DNA of 64,000 nt, taken from contig NZ_OY284433.1 of NCBI RefSeq assembly GCF_958304185.1, forward strand, positions 992,001-1,056,000. Reading direction: 5' to 3'. The notes beneath the pieces are model-generated. The model ran no database searches and had not been told where the DNA came from. It saw nothing but the letters and a program-made list of their open reading frames with translations. The position numbers and the translations under genes are program-made. Below, piece after piece: positions 7,467-16,417 of the stretch; positions within the stretch are counted from its first letter, which is position 1; each line of letters begins with the position of its first letter. Source of the DNA: an uncultured Erythrobacter sp. (GTDB lineage: Bacteria; Pseudomonadota; Alphaproteobacteria; Sphingomonadales; Sphingomonadaceae).

Positions 7467-8348
7467 TCATTCGGGTTGGACGCTGATCGTGAGCACGTCG
7501 CTGTATTGACCCGCAGGGACATCGCCGAGCTCGATGATAGTCAGCGTCATCGGCATGTTGATACCATAAAGCCCGGTTGAGAGCAGTCCGTTGAACCTAC
7601 GCAGGGTCGACGGCATGAAAGTCTGCCCGAGAAGTTGCACGCTGTAGGGGATCCCTGGGGCGCTTCTTATGACCTCATGCCGCAAAAGTCCGGAATTCGC
7701 CGACTGAACAGTCATCCGCATCGGCGCATTGCCGCGCAGCTGCACGAACACGCTCTGTTGCTTGCCTGCCTCCAGATTGCCGAAATCGACCGTGTCGATC
7801 CCGTAGGTGCTGCCGAAACTGGAGGATGAACCGGCGATGTTGACCTGCGCGATTGCGACGATGTTCGCCGCGAGCCGGGCGTCTTGCTGGCTGATGACGT
7901 CATTGCCATTGTCGAGATCGTGCAGCCGCAGGGTAAACACCGCTTCGGTCGGCAGTGGCTGTGCTTGGACCGGACGGCGCACCTGCACGGAAATGTAGAT
8001 TTCGGTAACTTGGCCGTTCCCGAGCGCCAGTTCGCGGCCCGGTACTGGCGTGTCGAAGTTCGGAATTGGTACGTTATTCCAGATGAGTTCGTAGGGGACC
8101 TGCGTGTTTGTGAGCACGCGGGTGCCGAGGGTCCGGTCGGTTGCGCTAAGACCGATACGGCACGGATCGGTTCCGGTGTTGCGCAGGGTGATCCGCAGCG
8201 TGCGTTCATAGGGGGACGGGTCGAACGGATCGAGGTCAACCGCGCCCGATGTTTCGGTCAGCGTTTCGAACACGGCCTCGCAGCGCGCGTGAAGCGGCGT
8301 GGCAGCCAAAGTCAGGCAGGCAAGTGCCACCAGATTGCGTAGAATCAT
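7467..8348 (-). CDS. Csu-type pilus tip adhesin, spore coat U domain protein
   Basis: A 293-residue exported protein with a signal peptide (cleavage near LHA-RCE). It contains two beta-rich halves: an N-terminal receptor-like domain and a C-terminal pilin-type domain ending in the family signature YSDVLTISV before PE, as in spore-coat-U (SCPU) proteins. Being larger than the other subunits and encoded last in the operon, it fits the CsuE position, the tip subunit that contacts surfaces and starts biofilm formation in known Csu pili. Its start overlaps the usher stop (ATGA), so it is translationally coupled. The tip role is by position and size. Confidence 0.8.
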   Translation of the reverse strand: MILRNLVALACLTLAATPLHARCEAVFETLTETSGAVDLDPFDPSPYERTLRITLRNTGTDPCRIGLSATDRTLGTRVLTNTQVPYELIWNNVPIPNFDTPVPGRELALGNGQVTEIYISVQVRRPVQAQPLPTEAVFTLRLHDLDNGNDVISQQDARLAANIVAIAQVNIAGSSSSFGSTYGIDTVDFGNLEAGKQQSVFVQLRGNAPMRMTVQSANSGLLRHEVIRSAPGIPYSVQLLGQTFMPSTLRRFNGLLSTGLYGINMPMTLTIIELGDVPAGQYSDVLTISVQPE

Positions 8349-11300
8349 TTTGCGCCTCCGTTGTCATCCTGCGCCTGCAAGATGAGTTCGCCCAGTTGCA
8401 CAATGCCCACCTGATCTTCAGCAAGCGTGAAGACAGCTGTCCCTACTCCCGGGATCACCAGGCTGTATTCCCCTGCGACAAGCGCTTCGGCGACAATGCG
8501 TCCCGACCGATTTGTAAAGGCTTCGATGGGCGCCCTTGAGCCGTCGATCGGCGATACCGTGCCTGCGAGCAATGCTGCTGGGCTACCGTCCGGATTGCGG
8601 ACTGTAGCCACCACGATCGCAGTCGCTTCGTCGCCAACGGTGACGATGTAGCCAGTGCGCGCGCCGGGCAGGATGTTCACTGTCTGCGATGCGGATTCGA
8701 AGCCTGCCTCTTCGGTGAGCACGTCGGCCGTAATTCGGGTGGGGACATAACCACGAATCCCGCCAAAAACTGCCGGGCCGATACCATCGGACACGGCCTG
8801 CGGTCCGATTGGCGAATCGTTCAGCACCACCTTGCCCTCTGTGATGCCGCGGCCCTTTGCCACCGCCACGAAACTTCCTTCGCCAAGTGTCGGCGAGACG
8901 AGAACTCTGCCGCCCGCAGTGCCGAAACCCGTTCTTACGCTGTAGCGGGTCACGGCGGTCGCTATCGCGCTCTGTGCATCATTGTAGACGACAATGTTGT
9001 CGAGCCCGGCGATGAACCGGTTGTGGCGATATCGCAGCTGCCCGAGGACTTCCTGTCCGTTCTCTTTTGTTTCGACCGCCACCGATCCGGACAGATCGCC
9101 TACGGCCCCGCGCGGAAGTCGCTGGACCTCGGCCCGCAAGGCCTGCCGATCGCTGTCATAGGTCACTCGAGCATAGGTCGAGCGATTGCCAAGCGGCATC
9201 GAGACCGTGACGAGGAAGCGGTCCTCTGATTCCTGACCTTCTACTTGGCGCCGGTCGAAAGTGACGAACGCGGCGAGATTACCGAACCGACGGGAAGCGG
9301 TAAGCGAATAGCGCGAAATGTCGACCGCAGGGTCGCGCGCGAATTGGCGCGAATAACCGAGGCTCACATTGCTGTCTTGGTCGATCGCGAAGCCGCTTCT
9401 CACAGCCGTCTCAAGCTTGAAATCGTTGCGTGGGTCGATGATGCCGAGACTGGCGAAGTCGCGGCTGGTCGAGCGTGCATTGCCTTCGAGGAAAAACCCG
9501 CTCACGCCGCCCTCGCGCAGCGGGCGAAACTGCGTGTTCACTTCCCAGGAATAGCCCGAGCCGCGGTTCTCTAGATGGCTGAACGCCGCGCGCGCGGAAA
9601 CGAGCAGGTCGGGCCCTGCATAGATCAGTTCCCCGCCGATCTGACCGAGATTGCGGCTAACCTGTGCATTGGCACCCAATGTGAGGTTCGAAGTGGCGCC
9701 GACACGGTAGAAGCCCGATGCCACCGGGTCGCTTGTGTCATAGCTGATGCCGCCGGGCGTGAATTGCGAGGCAAAGCCCGCCACGATGCCGAATTCGGTC
9801 AACCCTTCGGCAAGGAGGTTCGCGCTGGAATAGCCACTGAAGTCAAGCCGGCGTTCGACGCCGCTGTCATCCCGGATCAGCAGTTCGACATTGTTGCCTC
9901 CTTCGGCATAGGGAATGTCGTTAATGCTGTAGGTTCCCGGATCGAACCGGATGGTTCGAAAAGGAATGCCGTTGACGATGACTTCGACCGTTGCAGACCG
10001 GTCCAGCGTAAAGTTCGTTCGCCCCTGAGGACGGATGATGCGCAGCGGATCGAGTTCCTCATAAAGCCTTTGCGCGCCAATCCCGCCGATCCGCGGAGCG
10101 CCCTGAAAGCCCTGAGTGAGATAGAGAATGTCCCCGACCGAATATCGGATCGCCTTATCCGGATCGTCCATACTGAGCCGGATGTCGCCGCGACGGACAG
10201 TCGATTCGCCTTCGCTCTCGTAAAAGGCTTCGGCATCAAGAAACACGCCATCAACGCCGCCGAGGTTGACCCACGACGCGATCCGGCCTGCTTCGCCGCG
10301 GAACCCTGTTGGCTGCCGAAAGGAATAGGCGCCGCCGAAATCGAGTGCCACCGCCATGGCAAAGGATTGCGGCTCGATATATTGAAGGTTGGCGAACCGG
10401 TCTTCCGCGAGCGAGACACTGCCCAGCGGCCGTGCGTCAGACGGTATTTCCACAATCACTTCGATCGTCGATTCGTCGAGGCTGAGGCGGAGATCGGGGG
10501 CCAACGCGGACGCTACCACCAGACCATTCACGGTCGGCAAAGCGTTCAGCCGTGCCACCACCTCGGGCCGCAGCAGCCGCCCGATAGCTGTCAGGACTGA
10601 GTCCAGTCTGACCCGCAACTGGTTGTCGGCTCCAACGATGACATTGACATCGCCGCGGTAGCTGTTGTCGACCAGCAGGGGCAGCTGCAATTCCTGTTCG
10701 CGGGGGAGAATGGCAGGTGCGCCGAGGTCCTGGGCGGCACTGGCGCTTGCCGCGAGCGTTTCAACAGGCGCTTCTGCCGAAAAGGTCCACGCCGGTGCGG
10801 CAATCGCGGCCGAACCCGGTGAAGTGGGCGCAGCATTATCGCCATAGCCAAGGGCCGGATCACTAAGCTCAAACACCTCACGGATCGGATCATATCTGAT
10901 CGGGATGCCCGCTTTATGCAGTTCGTTGAGCGGAACATGCGCGTCAAGCGCTGGCCCGCATCCGAGCCGCGCCATCTCGCTCGCTTTGAAGCGATCTTTC
11001 AGCAGGTCGAGCAGCGAACCCAATCGGATGTGCAGACCTTCAAGCGTCTGGCGAAAATCGAGCGCCCCAGCCATCTGCGCATTGATCATCGCAGGTAGCC
11101 GGGACTCAATGTCAAACGCCGAGCCGAAAGATGCCGACACCGGTTCGGGCCCAAGGGCTAGTCGTGCAGGTTGGGCCGCAACGGTCTCCTCGCGCGTCGC
11201 AGCCGTGCCCGACGCAACGGACGATGGCGATGGACGCGGGCCGTTCAGCGCAACAGCGGCGATCCGCCAATCTTCACCGCCACCGCCTTGTGCCTTAGCG

Positions 11301-11584
11301 ACTGGTTTCGCGGGCGATTCCGCCGCACGCGGCATCGTGTCTGAGCTCACCGAGTTCGCCTGCGGTGGCGGCTGCAAAACAACGCGACTGGCCTCGGTCG
11401 GCTCAACCGCTACAACCACATCGGTCGGCGTGACGGCGGCAAACAGAATGGCGCTGCCAGGTAAAAGGCTGATCACTGCGCAACGACCGATCGCGAGCGA
11501 ACTGGCTTCGCTCAACGCCCACCATCGGCGCGTACCTCCCGCCTTCGCCCGGCGATGGCCGGATGTCCTGTGTCTTCCACGCAT
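8345..11584 (-). CDS. Chaperone-usher outer membrane usher (Csu type)
   Basis: A 1079-residue outer-membrane usher that would secrete and assemble the pilins. The ATG at 11584 is supported by AAGGGGGG nine bases upstream. The last ~830 residues match an ordinary usher: N-terminal periplasmic domain (LPLLVDNSYRGDVNV from ~residue 300), a long 24-strand barrel with plug (FDPGTYSINDIPYAEGGNNVELLIRDDSG), and C-terminal domains. The first ~230 residues are extra: a basic leader, a late hydrophobic segment (residues ~25-55), a Pro/Ala-rich stretch, and a folded-looking part (~residues 140-240). Usual ushers have 800-870 residues, so this extension is unusual. Confidence 0.88.
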   Translation of the reverse strand: MRGRHRTSGHRRAKAGGTRRWWALSEASSLAIGRCAVISLLPGSAILFAAVTPTDVVVAVEPTEASRVVLQPPPQANSVSSDTMPRAAESPAKPVAKAQGGGGEDWRIAAVALNGPRPSPSSVASGTAATREETVAAQPARLALGPEPVSASFGSAFDIESRLPAMINAQMAGALDFRQTLEGLHIRLGSLLDLLKDRFKASEMARLGCGPALDAHVPLNELHKAGIPIRYDPIREVFELSDPALGYGDNAAPTSPGSAAIAAPAWTFSAEAPVETLAASASAAQDLGAPAILPREQELQLPLLVDNSYRGDVNVIVGADNQLRVRLDSVLTAIGRLLRPEVVARLNALPTVNGLVVASALAPDLRLSLDESTIEVIVEIPSDARPLGSVSLAEDRFANLQYIEPQSFAMAVALDFGGAYSFRQPTGFRGEAGRIASWVNLGGVDGVFLDAEAFYESEGESTVRRGDIRLSMDDPDKAIRYSVGDILYLTQGFQGAPRIGGIGAQRLYEELDPLRIIRPQGRTNFTLDRSATVEVIVNGIPFRTIRFDPGTYSINDIPYAEGGNNVELLIRDDSGVERRLDFSGYSSANLLAEGLTEFGIVAGFASQFTPGGISYDTSDPVASGFYRVGATSNLTLGANAQVSRNLGQIGGELIYAGPDLLVSARAAFSHLENRGSGYSWEVNTQFRPLREGGVSGFFLEGNARSTSRDFASLGIIDPRNDFKLETAVRSGFAIDQDSNVSLGYSRQFARDPAVDISRYSLTASRRFGNLAAFVTFDRRQVEGQESEDRFLVTVSMPLGNRSTYARVTYDSDRQALRAEVQRLPRGAVGDLSGSVAVETKENGQEVLGQLRYRHNRFIAGLDNIVVYNDAQSAIATAVTRYSVRTGFGTAGGRVLVSPTLGEGSFVAVAKGRGITEGKVVLNDSPIGPQAVSDGIGPAVFGGIRGYVPTRITADVLTEEAGFESASQTVNILPGARTGYIVTVGDEATAIVVATVRNPDGSPAALLAGTVSPIDGSRAPIEAFTNRSGRIVAEALVAGEYSLVIPGVGTAVFTLAEDQVGIVQLGELILQAQDDNGGAK

Positions 11585-11650
11585 TTCCGCGCCCCCCTTT
11601 CGGCCCGGTTATCCGAATGCCGGGCCTGGAGCGGTCATGATCCACGCCAT

Positions 11651-12388
11651 TCAGGAAGCACCCGGCACGCTCAAGGAAACGGTCACCAGCCCGTCCGCCG
11701 ACCAGCCTTCGGGTAGCGCCGTCGAAACCCGCCGACTCGCGAGGGCCGGGATCAAAGTGTGCTTGAGCGTCTCCCGCAAGGCGTCGCCTTCGAGAACAAA
11801 TTCCGCGCCTGCCGCGTTGGTCAGCGTGATCTTGCCAGCCGCCATCCCCTGATGCCGATTGCCTTCATTGGCGAGAACGAAATTGACCATCGGCTTGCCG
11901 TCGCTACCGGTAACGATCTCCGCGACAGAGGCGGTCATGTTCGACTTTGCATTGCGCGGTACGACGTGCACCGAGGCGGCGAAGTTGACGAGGATTTGCA
12001 CACCTGTCTGTTCGACATTCTCGAGCTTGAGCTGCGCGACCGTGACGGCGTAACCGACCGACCGCTCGACCGGCTCGCCGATGTAGCGGACCCGGAAAGT
12101 CCCGGTCTGACCCGGTTCGACGCGCATCTGACCGGGAACGAGGATAAAGTCGTCGTCGGCCCGTTTGCGCGTTTCATTGCCGAATTCGTCGATCAGGCGA
12201 CGCTCGGCATAGATTTCGACCGCGACGGGCACAGCGTCGCGATTGGTCACCCGCATCGTGGCGGTCGCTCCACGGCCGGAAGGCGCCAGATCGATGATCA
12301 GCGGCTCCACCTCGTGGGCGCGGGCGGGCGATGCCAGTATCGCCATTGCCCATAGACCCAATGCTGCCATTAACGGGATGAGCTTCAT
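11651..12388 (-). CDS. Periplasmic pilus chaperone, PapD-like
   Basis: A 245-residue protein with a signal peptide ending at ARA-HEV. Two immunoglobulin-like domains are visible: the first has the strand pattern TATMRVTNRDAVPVAVEIYAERR and a VEPGQTGTFRVRYIG segment corresponding to the G1 strand region; the second covers residues ~155-245. It should bind pilins by donor-strand complementation in the periplasm and deliver them to the usher encoded 66 bases downstream. It sits between four pilin genes and the usher, as csuC does in Csu loci. Sequence divergence from PapD is as expected for the Csu (archaic) class. Confidence 0.88.
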   Translation of the reverse strand: MKLIPLMAALGLWAMAILASPARAHEVEPLIIDLAPSGRGATATMRVTNRDAVPVAVEIYAERRLIDEFGNETRKRADDDFILVPGQMRVEPGQTGTFRVRYIGEPVERSVGYAVTVAQLKLENVEQTGVQILVNFAASVHVVPRNAKSNMTASVAEIVTGSDGKPMVNFVLANEGNRHQGMAAGKITLTNAAGAEFVLEGDALRETLKHTLIPALASRRVSTALPEGWSADGLVTVSLSVPGAS

Positions 12389-12397
12389 AAATCTCTC

Positions 12398-12931
12398 TCA
12401 GCTGTTCGGAGTGACTGACAGTGTCAGCGTGTCGGAGTATTGACCGGCGGCTAGCAACAGGAAGTTGAGATTGCCGACCGTGATGAACAATTCGCGCCGG
12501 ACGTTATTGCCGATCTGGTCTTCGACATAACTCGTCTGCGTGGCGGCGTTGGCAACCGGGGTTCCGGCAATCGTTACTGTGAAAGGAATTTCGCGGTTGG
12601 GCCCGCCCGCGCCTGTCATCAGGCGAAAACCGTTGTCACTCGCCACAGTGATGGTCGCGCTGCCGCCGTTGCAGTTCACTCCGATCCGTCCGATGGCTTG
12701 TGCGCCGGGCTGGTTGAGGTTGACGCGCACCGTTGCTGATCCCCCGGCCGCGATAGTCGACGATGCCGCGCTCTCGCCCGAGGAAGCGTACACATCGCCG
12801 GCGATGGTGCAGAGCGTGGGCACCTGCGATGCAAGGCTGTAACCGAGCCCGTCCTGCGCGCTGAGCGGCGCGAGTGACCATCCGCAGGCGACAAGCGCGA
12901 TTGCCCATCTGGCGAGGCGAGCGCGGGTCAT
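12398..12931 (-). CDS. Spore coat U domain pilin, fourth minor subunit
   Basis: A 177-residue SCPU-type subunit with a signal peptide (cleavage near LSA-QDG), a disulphide pair (TLCTIAG near residue 40 and GVNCNGG near 84) and the C-terminal motif YSDTLTLSVTPN. An N-terminal donor strand would complete the neighbouring pilin. Its start overlaps the preceding pilin stop (ATGA, 12928-12931). Ten bases separate it from the chaperone gene. Its sequence is distant from its three siblings, suggesting distinct positions in the fibre. Confidence 0.82.
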   Translation of the reverse strand: MTRARLARWAIALVACGWSLAPLSAQDGLGYSLASQVPTLCTIAGDVYASSGESAASSTIAAGGSATVRVNLNQPGAQAIGRIGVNCNGGSATITVASDNGFRLMTGAGGPNREIPFTVTIAGTPVANAATQTSYVEDQIGNNVRRELFITVGNLNFLLLAAGQYSDTLTLSVTPNS

Positions 12932-13518
12932 TGGGTCGCCTGAATGGTAACGACGACCTGATCGGTGTAGAAACCGGGCGCGAGGTTAAACAGGTTGAGC
13001 GTCCCAACATCGACCAGCAGCACCCGTTCCGTAACGGGCACGTCGGGGCCGGTATCATCGAGATAGGCAGTGGTGACGGTAAACCCTCCCGCAAGCTGCG
13101 GCAGCCCGGGAATCTTCAGCAGATATGGTATCTGCGCCGTCGGCCCGCCGGTCGGATTTACCAGCTTGAAATCGTTGAGCGTCGTGATCGTCACCGCCGC
13201 CGCCAGAGTGTTACACCGGTACCGATATGTTCCGATCGCCTGATCGCGGCTGTCGGCAAGATTGACGAGGCTTGTTGCGTTTTCCCCGCCCGCAATCGGC
13301 TCTCCGGCCGTTGTGATGCCAGCTGTGGGGAAGACCTGCCCGTCAAAGAAGCAGACCGGCGCAACATCAGCGGTGGCGATGATTGAGACGGTGTCGTCGG
13401 CCAGAACCGGCGTGCTGAAAGCCAGAGGCAGTCCGAACAGCACAGTGGCGACAGAAAGGCCGCTACGCTGCCGCTGCGGGGTGGATCGCTCGCGTTGTGC
13501 TGATCGGGCCGTGGTCAT
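12928..13518 (-). CDS. Spore coat U domain pilin, third subunit
   Basis: A 196-residue subunit of the same fold. The N-terminus has a long basic leader (residues 1-20) before a hydrophobic core ending LAD-DTV, so the true start may be an internal codon, but ATG at 13518 overlaps the upstream stop in the same ATGA arrangement as its neighbours. Conserved features are the two cysteines (APVCFFDG and RYRCNTL) and the C-terminal YTDQVVVTI strand. It probably is a minor or adaptor subunit of the pilus. Confidence 0.8.
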   Translation of the reverse strand: MTTARSAQRERSTPQRQRSGLSVATVLFGLPLAFSTPVLADDTVSIIATADVAPVCFFDGQVFPTAGITTAGEPIAGGENATSLVNLADSRDQAIGTYRYRCNTLAAAVTITTLNDFKLVNPTGGPTAQIPYLLKIPGLPQLAGGFTVTTAYLDDTGPDVPVTERVLLVDVGTLNLFNLAPGFYTDQVVVTIQATQ

Positions 13519-14078
13519 GGATTGGGGGTGATCGTAATGCGGATGGTGTCGTTATAGGTGCCGGGCGCCAGGTTGATTGGATTTGGCGCAGCCGGCAAAG
13601 CGAACTGTAACCCGCGCACCTGCTGCTGGGTCGGTCCGGGGCCGGTATTCATGATTATGGTGGTGAAATCGGCGGCGATCCCGGTTGCGCCGCCCGGCCC
13701 CAGCAGGTTGAGCCGGAACGGGATCACGTCGCTGGAGCTGCCAGCGGGATTGCGGAGCCGGAAATTGTTGTCGGTCGTCATCTGGAATGTCGCCGAGGGC
13801 GTGTTGCAGCGGGCCGTGACATCGGCGATCCGCTGCGGCGCGGTGCTGGCGAGATTCACCTGGCTGGACGCGAAATTCTGCCCGAAGGTTCCGGTGTTGA
13901 CGTCGTAGCCGATCCCGATCGCAGTGCTGTTATTGTCCGCCACCTGCCGGACGAAAGCGCTCACCTCGCACCGCTCAGCAACGGTGCCGGTGACGGTCAC
14001 CGAAACGCCATCATCGGCGGTCGCGGGTATCGAACCGATAGCGGCAAAGGCGCAGAGGAGGGCGAGCAGCTTTTTCAT
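13515..14078 (-). CDS. Spore coat U domain pilin, second subunit
   Basis: About 187 residues from the ATG at 14078, chosen because a signal peptide starts there (MKKLLALLCAFAAIGSIPATA, cleavage before DDG); an upstream in-frame start at 14171 would bury it. No good ribosome binding site precedes the ATG. Cysteines in RCEVSAF and ARCNTPS and the closing YNDTIRITITPNP identify the SCPU fold. It follows the first pilin gene after 123 bases that contain a hairpin, whereas all later genes are separated by at most 66 bases or overlap. Confidence 0.83.
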   Translation of the reverse strand: MKKLLALLCAFAAIGSIPATADDGVSVTVTGTVAERCEVSAFVRQVADNNSTAIGIGYDVNTGTFGQNFASSQVNLASTAPQRIADVTARCNTPSATFQMTTDNNFRLRNPAGSSSDVIPFRLNLLGPGGATGIAADFTTIIMNTGPGPTQQQVRGLQFALPAAPNPINLAPGTYNDTIRITITPNP

Positions 14079-14156
14079 AGGATAAGAGGTGGGGGCCAGC
14101 TTTCGAGGTGTGATCCTGAGCAGCGACGGCAAACGGGTCGTCGCACTTTTAAAGGC

Positions 14157-14192
14157 GGTCCCGAGGAGCAAACACGTCGCACCTCGGGAACC
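14157..14192 (-). terminator. Intercistronic hairpin after first pilin gene
   Basis: Arms TCCCGAGG (14159-14166) and CCTCGGGA (14182-14189), extended by a bulged GG/CC pair, sit 10 bases past the first pilin stop. On the minus strand they are followed by CCGCCTTTAAAAG, not a full U tract, so partial termination or RNA stabilisation of the first cistron is more likely than a full stop. Confidence 0.4.
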
Positions 14193-14201
14193 GACCCAGA
14201 C

Positions 14202-14744
14202 TTAGGTGTTCGGGGTGACGGTCACCGTGATGGTGTCCGAATAGTTACCCGGAGCCAGCAGCAGCGGGTTCACGGCGGAGGCGAGGCGGAAGTTGAGCTG
14301 ACGCGTCTGTTGCGCGCCGACGCCCGTGCCTGGAATGTTCTGGGTGAAGGGCGCGTTAGCGTCAGTCACAGCACCCGCCGCCGTGGTCGAAAGCAGATAT
14401 GGGATCGCGCTGGTGCCGGACTGCAACTGGAAGTTGTTCTGGGTTGCGACAGCCATGGTCGCGGCGCCCGTATTGCAGCGAACGGTAAGCGAAGCGAGCA
14501 GTTGGTTGGACGTGACACCAAGATTAACTGCGCTTGAAGCGGCAGTGACAGTGGTGGTCTGAGTGGTCGGCTCATAGCCGATCGGAGTGTCACCGGCACC
14601 GTTTGCGATTGACCGCACGTTCGCGCTTAGCTCGCAAACCGAAGCAACCGTCGCGGTGGGCGAAATCTGGACGCTGTTCCCAGCCATCGCAGGGGTGGCA
14701 GTCAGAGCGGCCGCAGCAACGGCAACCATCAGGAACTTCTTCAT
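14202..14744 (-). CDS. Spore coat U domain major pilin candidate
   Basis: A 180-residue pilin with a clean signal peptide (cleavage at AMA-GNS) and AGAGGT nine bases before the ATG at 14744. The SCPU disulphide pair is present (SVCELSA and VRCNTGA), and the protein ends YSDTITVTVTPNT. It is the first gene of the operon, the position of csuA/B which encodes the major shaft subunit in Csu pili, and the hairpin after it could raise its transcript relative to the rest. Major-subunit status is inferred from position. Confidence 0.85.
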   Translation of the reverse strand: MKKFLMVAVAAAALTATPAMAGNSVQISPTATVASVCELSANVRSIANGAGDTPIGYEPTTQTTTVTAASSAVNLGVTSNQLLASLTVRCNTGAATMAVATQNNFQLQSGTSAIPYLLSTTAAGAVTDANAPFTQNIPGTGVGAQQTRQLNFRLASAVNPLLLAPGNYSDTITVTVTPNT

Positions 14745-15229
14745 GGGACAATACCTCTTTACTTGCGCAAGGCACCATAGCCGAGCGCATTGGGGACATA
14801 TTCAAGACAGGGACCACCCCTGAATTGGGAACAGCAAAGGACTGAGAGCTTTTACAGCTCCCGTTGCATGAACATTTCTGGGGACAGATTTCTGTGCGAC
14901 CGTGTTTTGGCGGTTCCCCCCCGCTCTATGTTGAGTTCTAGCTGCGGTGAACGGTGATCTACTTCCCCAATATGGGTGGGTTTCTCTAAGTCGCGTCGGG
15001 TCGCCGCGGGATCGGCACAGCGTGGCGCGAGGACGCACAGCCAAGCATCATGGCAGTGTCCCAAAAAGGGAGAGTTTAGCTGACTTAAGTTTCCTTTCAG
15101 GGCCTCCGAGTTGACCCGACTGGGCCGAATCAGCACAAAAGTCATTGAAGAATCAGCCAACTTTGGTGGCGTGGACATTAGGCTCGCGTTAACCGTATGC
15201 CTTTGCTCCTCGGTGAATGGGGATGATCT
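14745..15229. other. Divergent intergenic region of pilus operon and LuxR-type regulator
   Basis: About 485 bases between the divergent pilus operon and regulator gene. Several short open frames on both strands lack ribosome binding sites and are not credible. The interval must contain the promoters of both units and likely operators, but I found no -35/-10 pair strong enough to mark. Confidence 0.5.
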
Positions 15230-15871
15230 ATGCTGAAAGGATCAATACGACAAAACGGCGACAATGCGGACGTCAGTCCTGTCCGCGGCAACGATATGGG
15301 TCTTGCCTTGGCGATGCCGCTACTGCTGAACGAATGGCTTTCGGCGGGCCGCAATCCCCGCCTCATCTGCGATGCTCAGCAAAGAGTTTTGTGGCAGTGC
15401 CCGAACCTCAGCCACTGGCTGGATGGGGCCAGCGCCATCAAGCTGGAACGCGAACAGCTTGTCCTGACCGACAAGCGGGCCCAGAGCGGTTTGTCCGAAT
15501 TCCTGCACTTTTCGGACAAACCCGATACGGCGATCAGCTTCAATGACGAAAAGCTGTCGCGCCGCGTGGTGTTGCAATGCCGGAGGCTGGAAGTCCCGCG
15601 CTTCACCCCCGCATTTGGCGTGCGGATCATTGCCGACGCCGCAGGACTGGAATGCAACTTCCTGCACTTCGAAGAAACCTTCGGGATGACCCGCCAGGAA
15701 TCGGCAATCTGCCGGATGCTGCTGCAAGGCCGGACCGTGCAGGAAATCGTGGATGCAGGCAGCAAGTCTCCCGACACAATCCGGTTCCACATCCGCAACA
15801 TCTACCAGAAGATCGGCGTGTCTTCGCGCGAGGCACTGTTTGCCAGCCTGCGCCCGTTCCTGTTCGACTGA
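15230..15871 (+). CDS. LuxR-family transcriptional regulator
   Basis: A 213-residue protein. The C-terminal ~65 residues form a LuxR/GerE-type helix-turn-helix: MTRQESAICRMLLQGRTVQEIVDAG, SPDTIRFHIRNIYQKIGVSSREAL, the recognition helix being TIRFHIRNIYQKIG. The N-terminal ~145 residues have no receiver-type Asp signature and no recognisable autoinducer domain, so it is an orphan sensor type. ATG at 15230 follows GGGGAT. Divergent orientation 485 bases from the pilus operon makes it the natural candidate regulator of that operon. Target and signal are unknown. Confidence 0.8.
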   Translation: MLKGSIRQNGDNADVSPVRGNDMGLALAMPLLLNEWLSAGRNPRLICDAQQRVLWQCPNLSHWLDGASAIKLEREQLVLTDKRAQSGLSEFLHFSDKPDTAISFNDEKLSRRVVLQCRRLEVPRFTPAFGVRIIADAAGLECNFLHFEETFGMTRQESAICRMLLQGRTVQEIVDAGSKSPDTIRFHIRNIYQKIGVSSREALFASLRPFLFD

Positions 15872-15936
15872 CGAAGCGGCAGGCTGCGCTCAAGCCATTG
15901 CATCGGTATCGGGGTGCCCGTGAAGCCGTTCTACAG

Positions 15937-16206
15937 TTAGTGAGAACTGCCCCCAATCACCGTAGAATGCTTTGATGAAAGCCATGCCTTTTCGGTGATC
16001 TTGAAGCCCCCACGCACGTCCTCAGCATATCCCGGATAGATGAAATTCGACTTGCTCGATTTATGTGCCTTGAGGTTGCGGACGCGCTGCAAAAATTTGG
16101 AATCCTTGCGGCTTTCCTTCGTTGCCAAATGGTCGCCTGAGAGCCTGATATTTTCAGGCAGGGCTTCAATCATGGCGGATGTTGTCATCATGCCATCCGG
16201 CTGCAC
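15937..16206 (-). CDS. Small winged-helix protein or gene remnant
   Basis: About 89 residues if started at 16206; in the same frame the coding-like sequence extends upstream for about 15 residues (NDLWKYAHLVLSVQ) to a stop codon, so the gene may be truncated at its 5' end or use a GTG. Residues ~15-75 read like the winged helix found with restriction-type enzymes: ALPENIRLSGDHLATKESRKD, FLQRVRNLKAHK and a YAEDVRGGFKITEKAW wing. It could be a stand-alone regulator or the remnant of a larger nuclease gene. No ribosome binding site was found. Confidence 0.4.
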   Translation of the reverse strand: MQPDGMMTTSAMIEALPENIRLSGDHLATKESRKDSKFLQRVRNLKAHKSSKSNFIYPGYAEDVRGGFKITEKAWLSSKHSTVIGGSSH

Positions 16207-16417
16207 GGAAAGAACCAGATGAGCATATTTCCAAAGGTCGTTGGTAGCTTAATGACTGGGATGAGGGCACCTAGCCGAAAGGCCTCTTCCGGGCGGACTT
16301 GATCCGCCCGGTTCTGCCAAATGCGGACATTCACGGTGGTTGATCTAACCGACAGTCTCTGCGCGATGTCTGACAATGCCCCGGAGCGAGAAATCGCTCT
16401 GAGGCACCGACCTGCAA

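Noticed and set aside
9575-10600. Plus-strand open frame opposite the usher gene
   Set aside because: Antisense to an intact usher reading frame with no supporting signal.
14852-15178. Small minus-strand genes in the pilus/regulator intergenic region
   Set aside because: Open frames without ribosome binding sites or coherent protein features.
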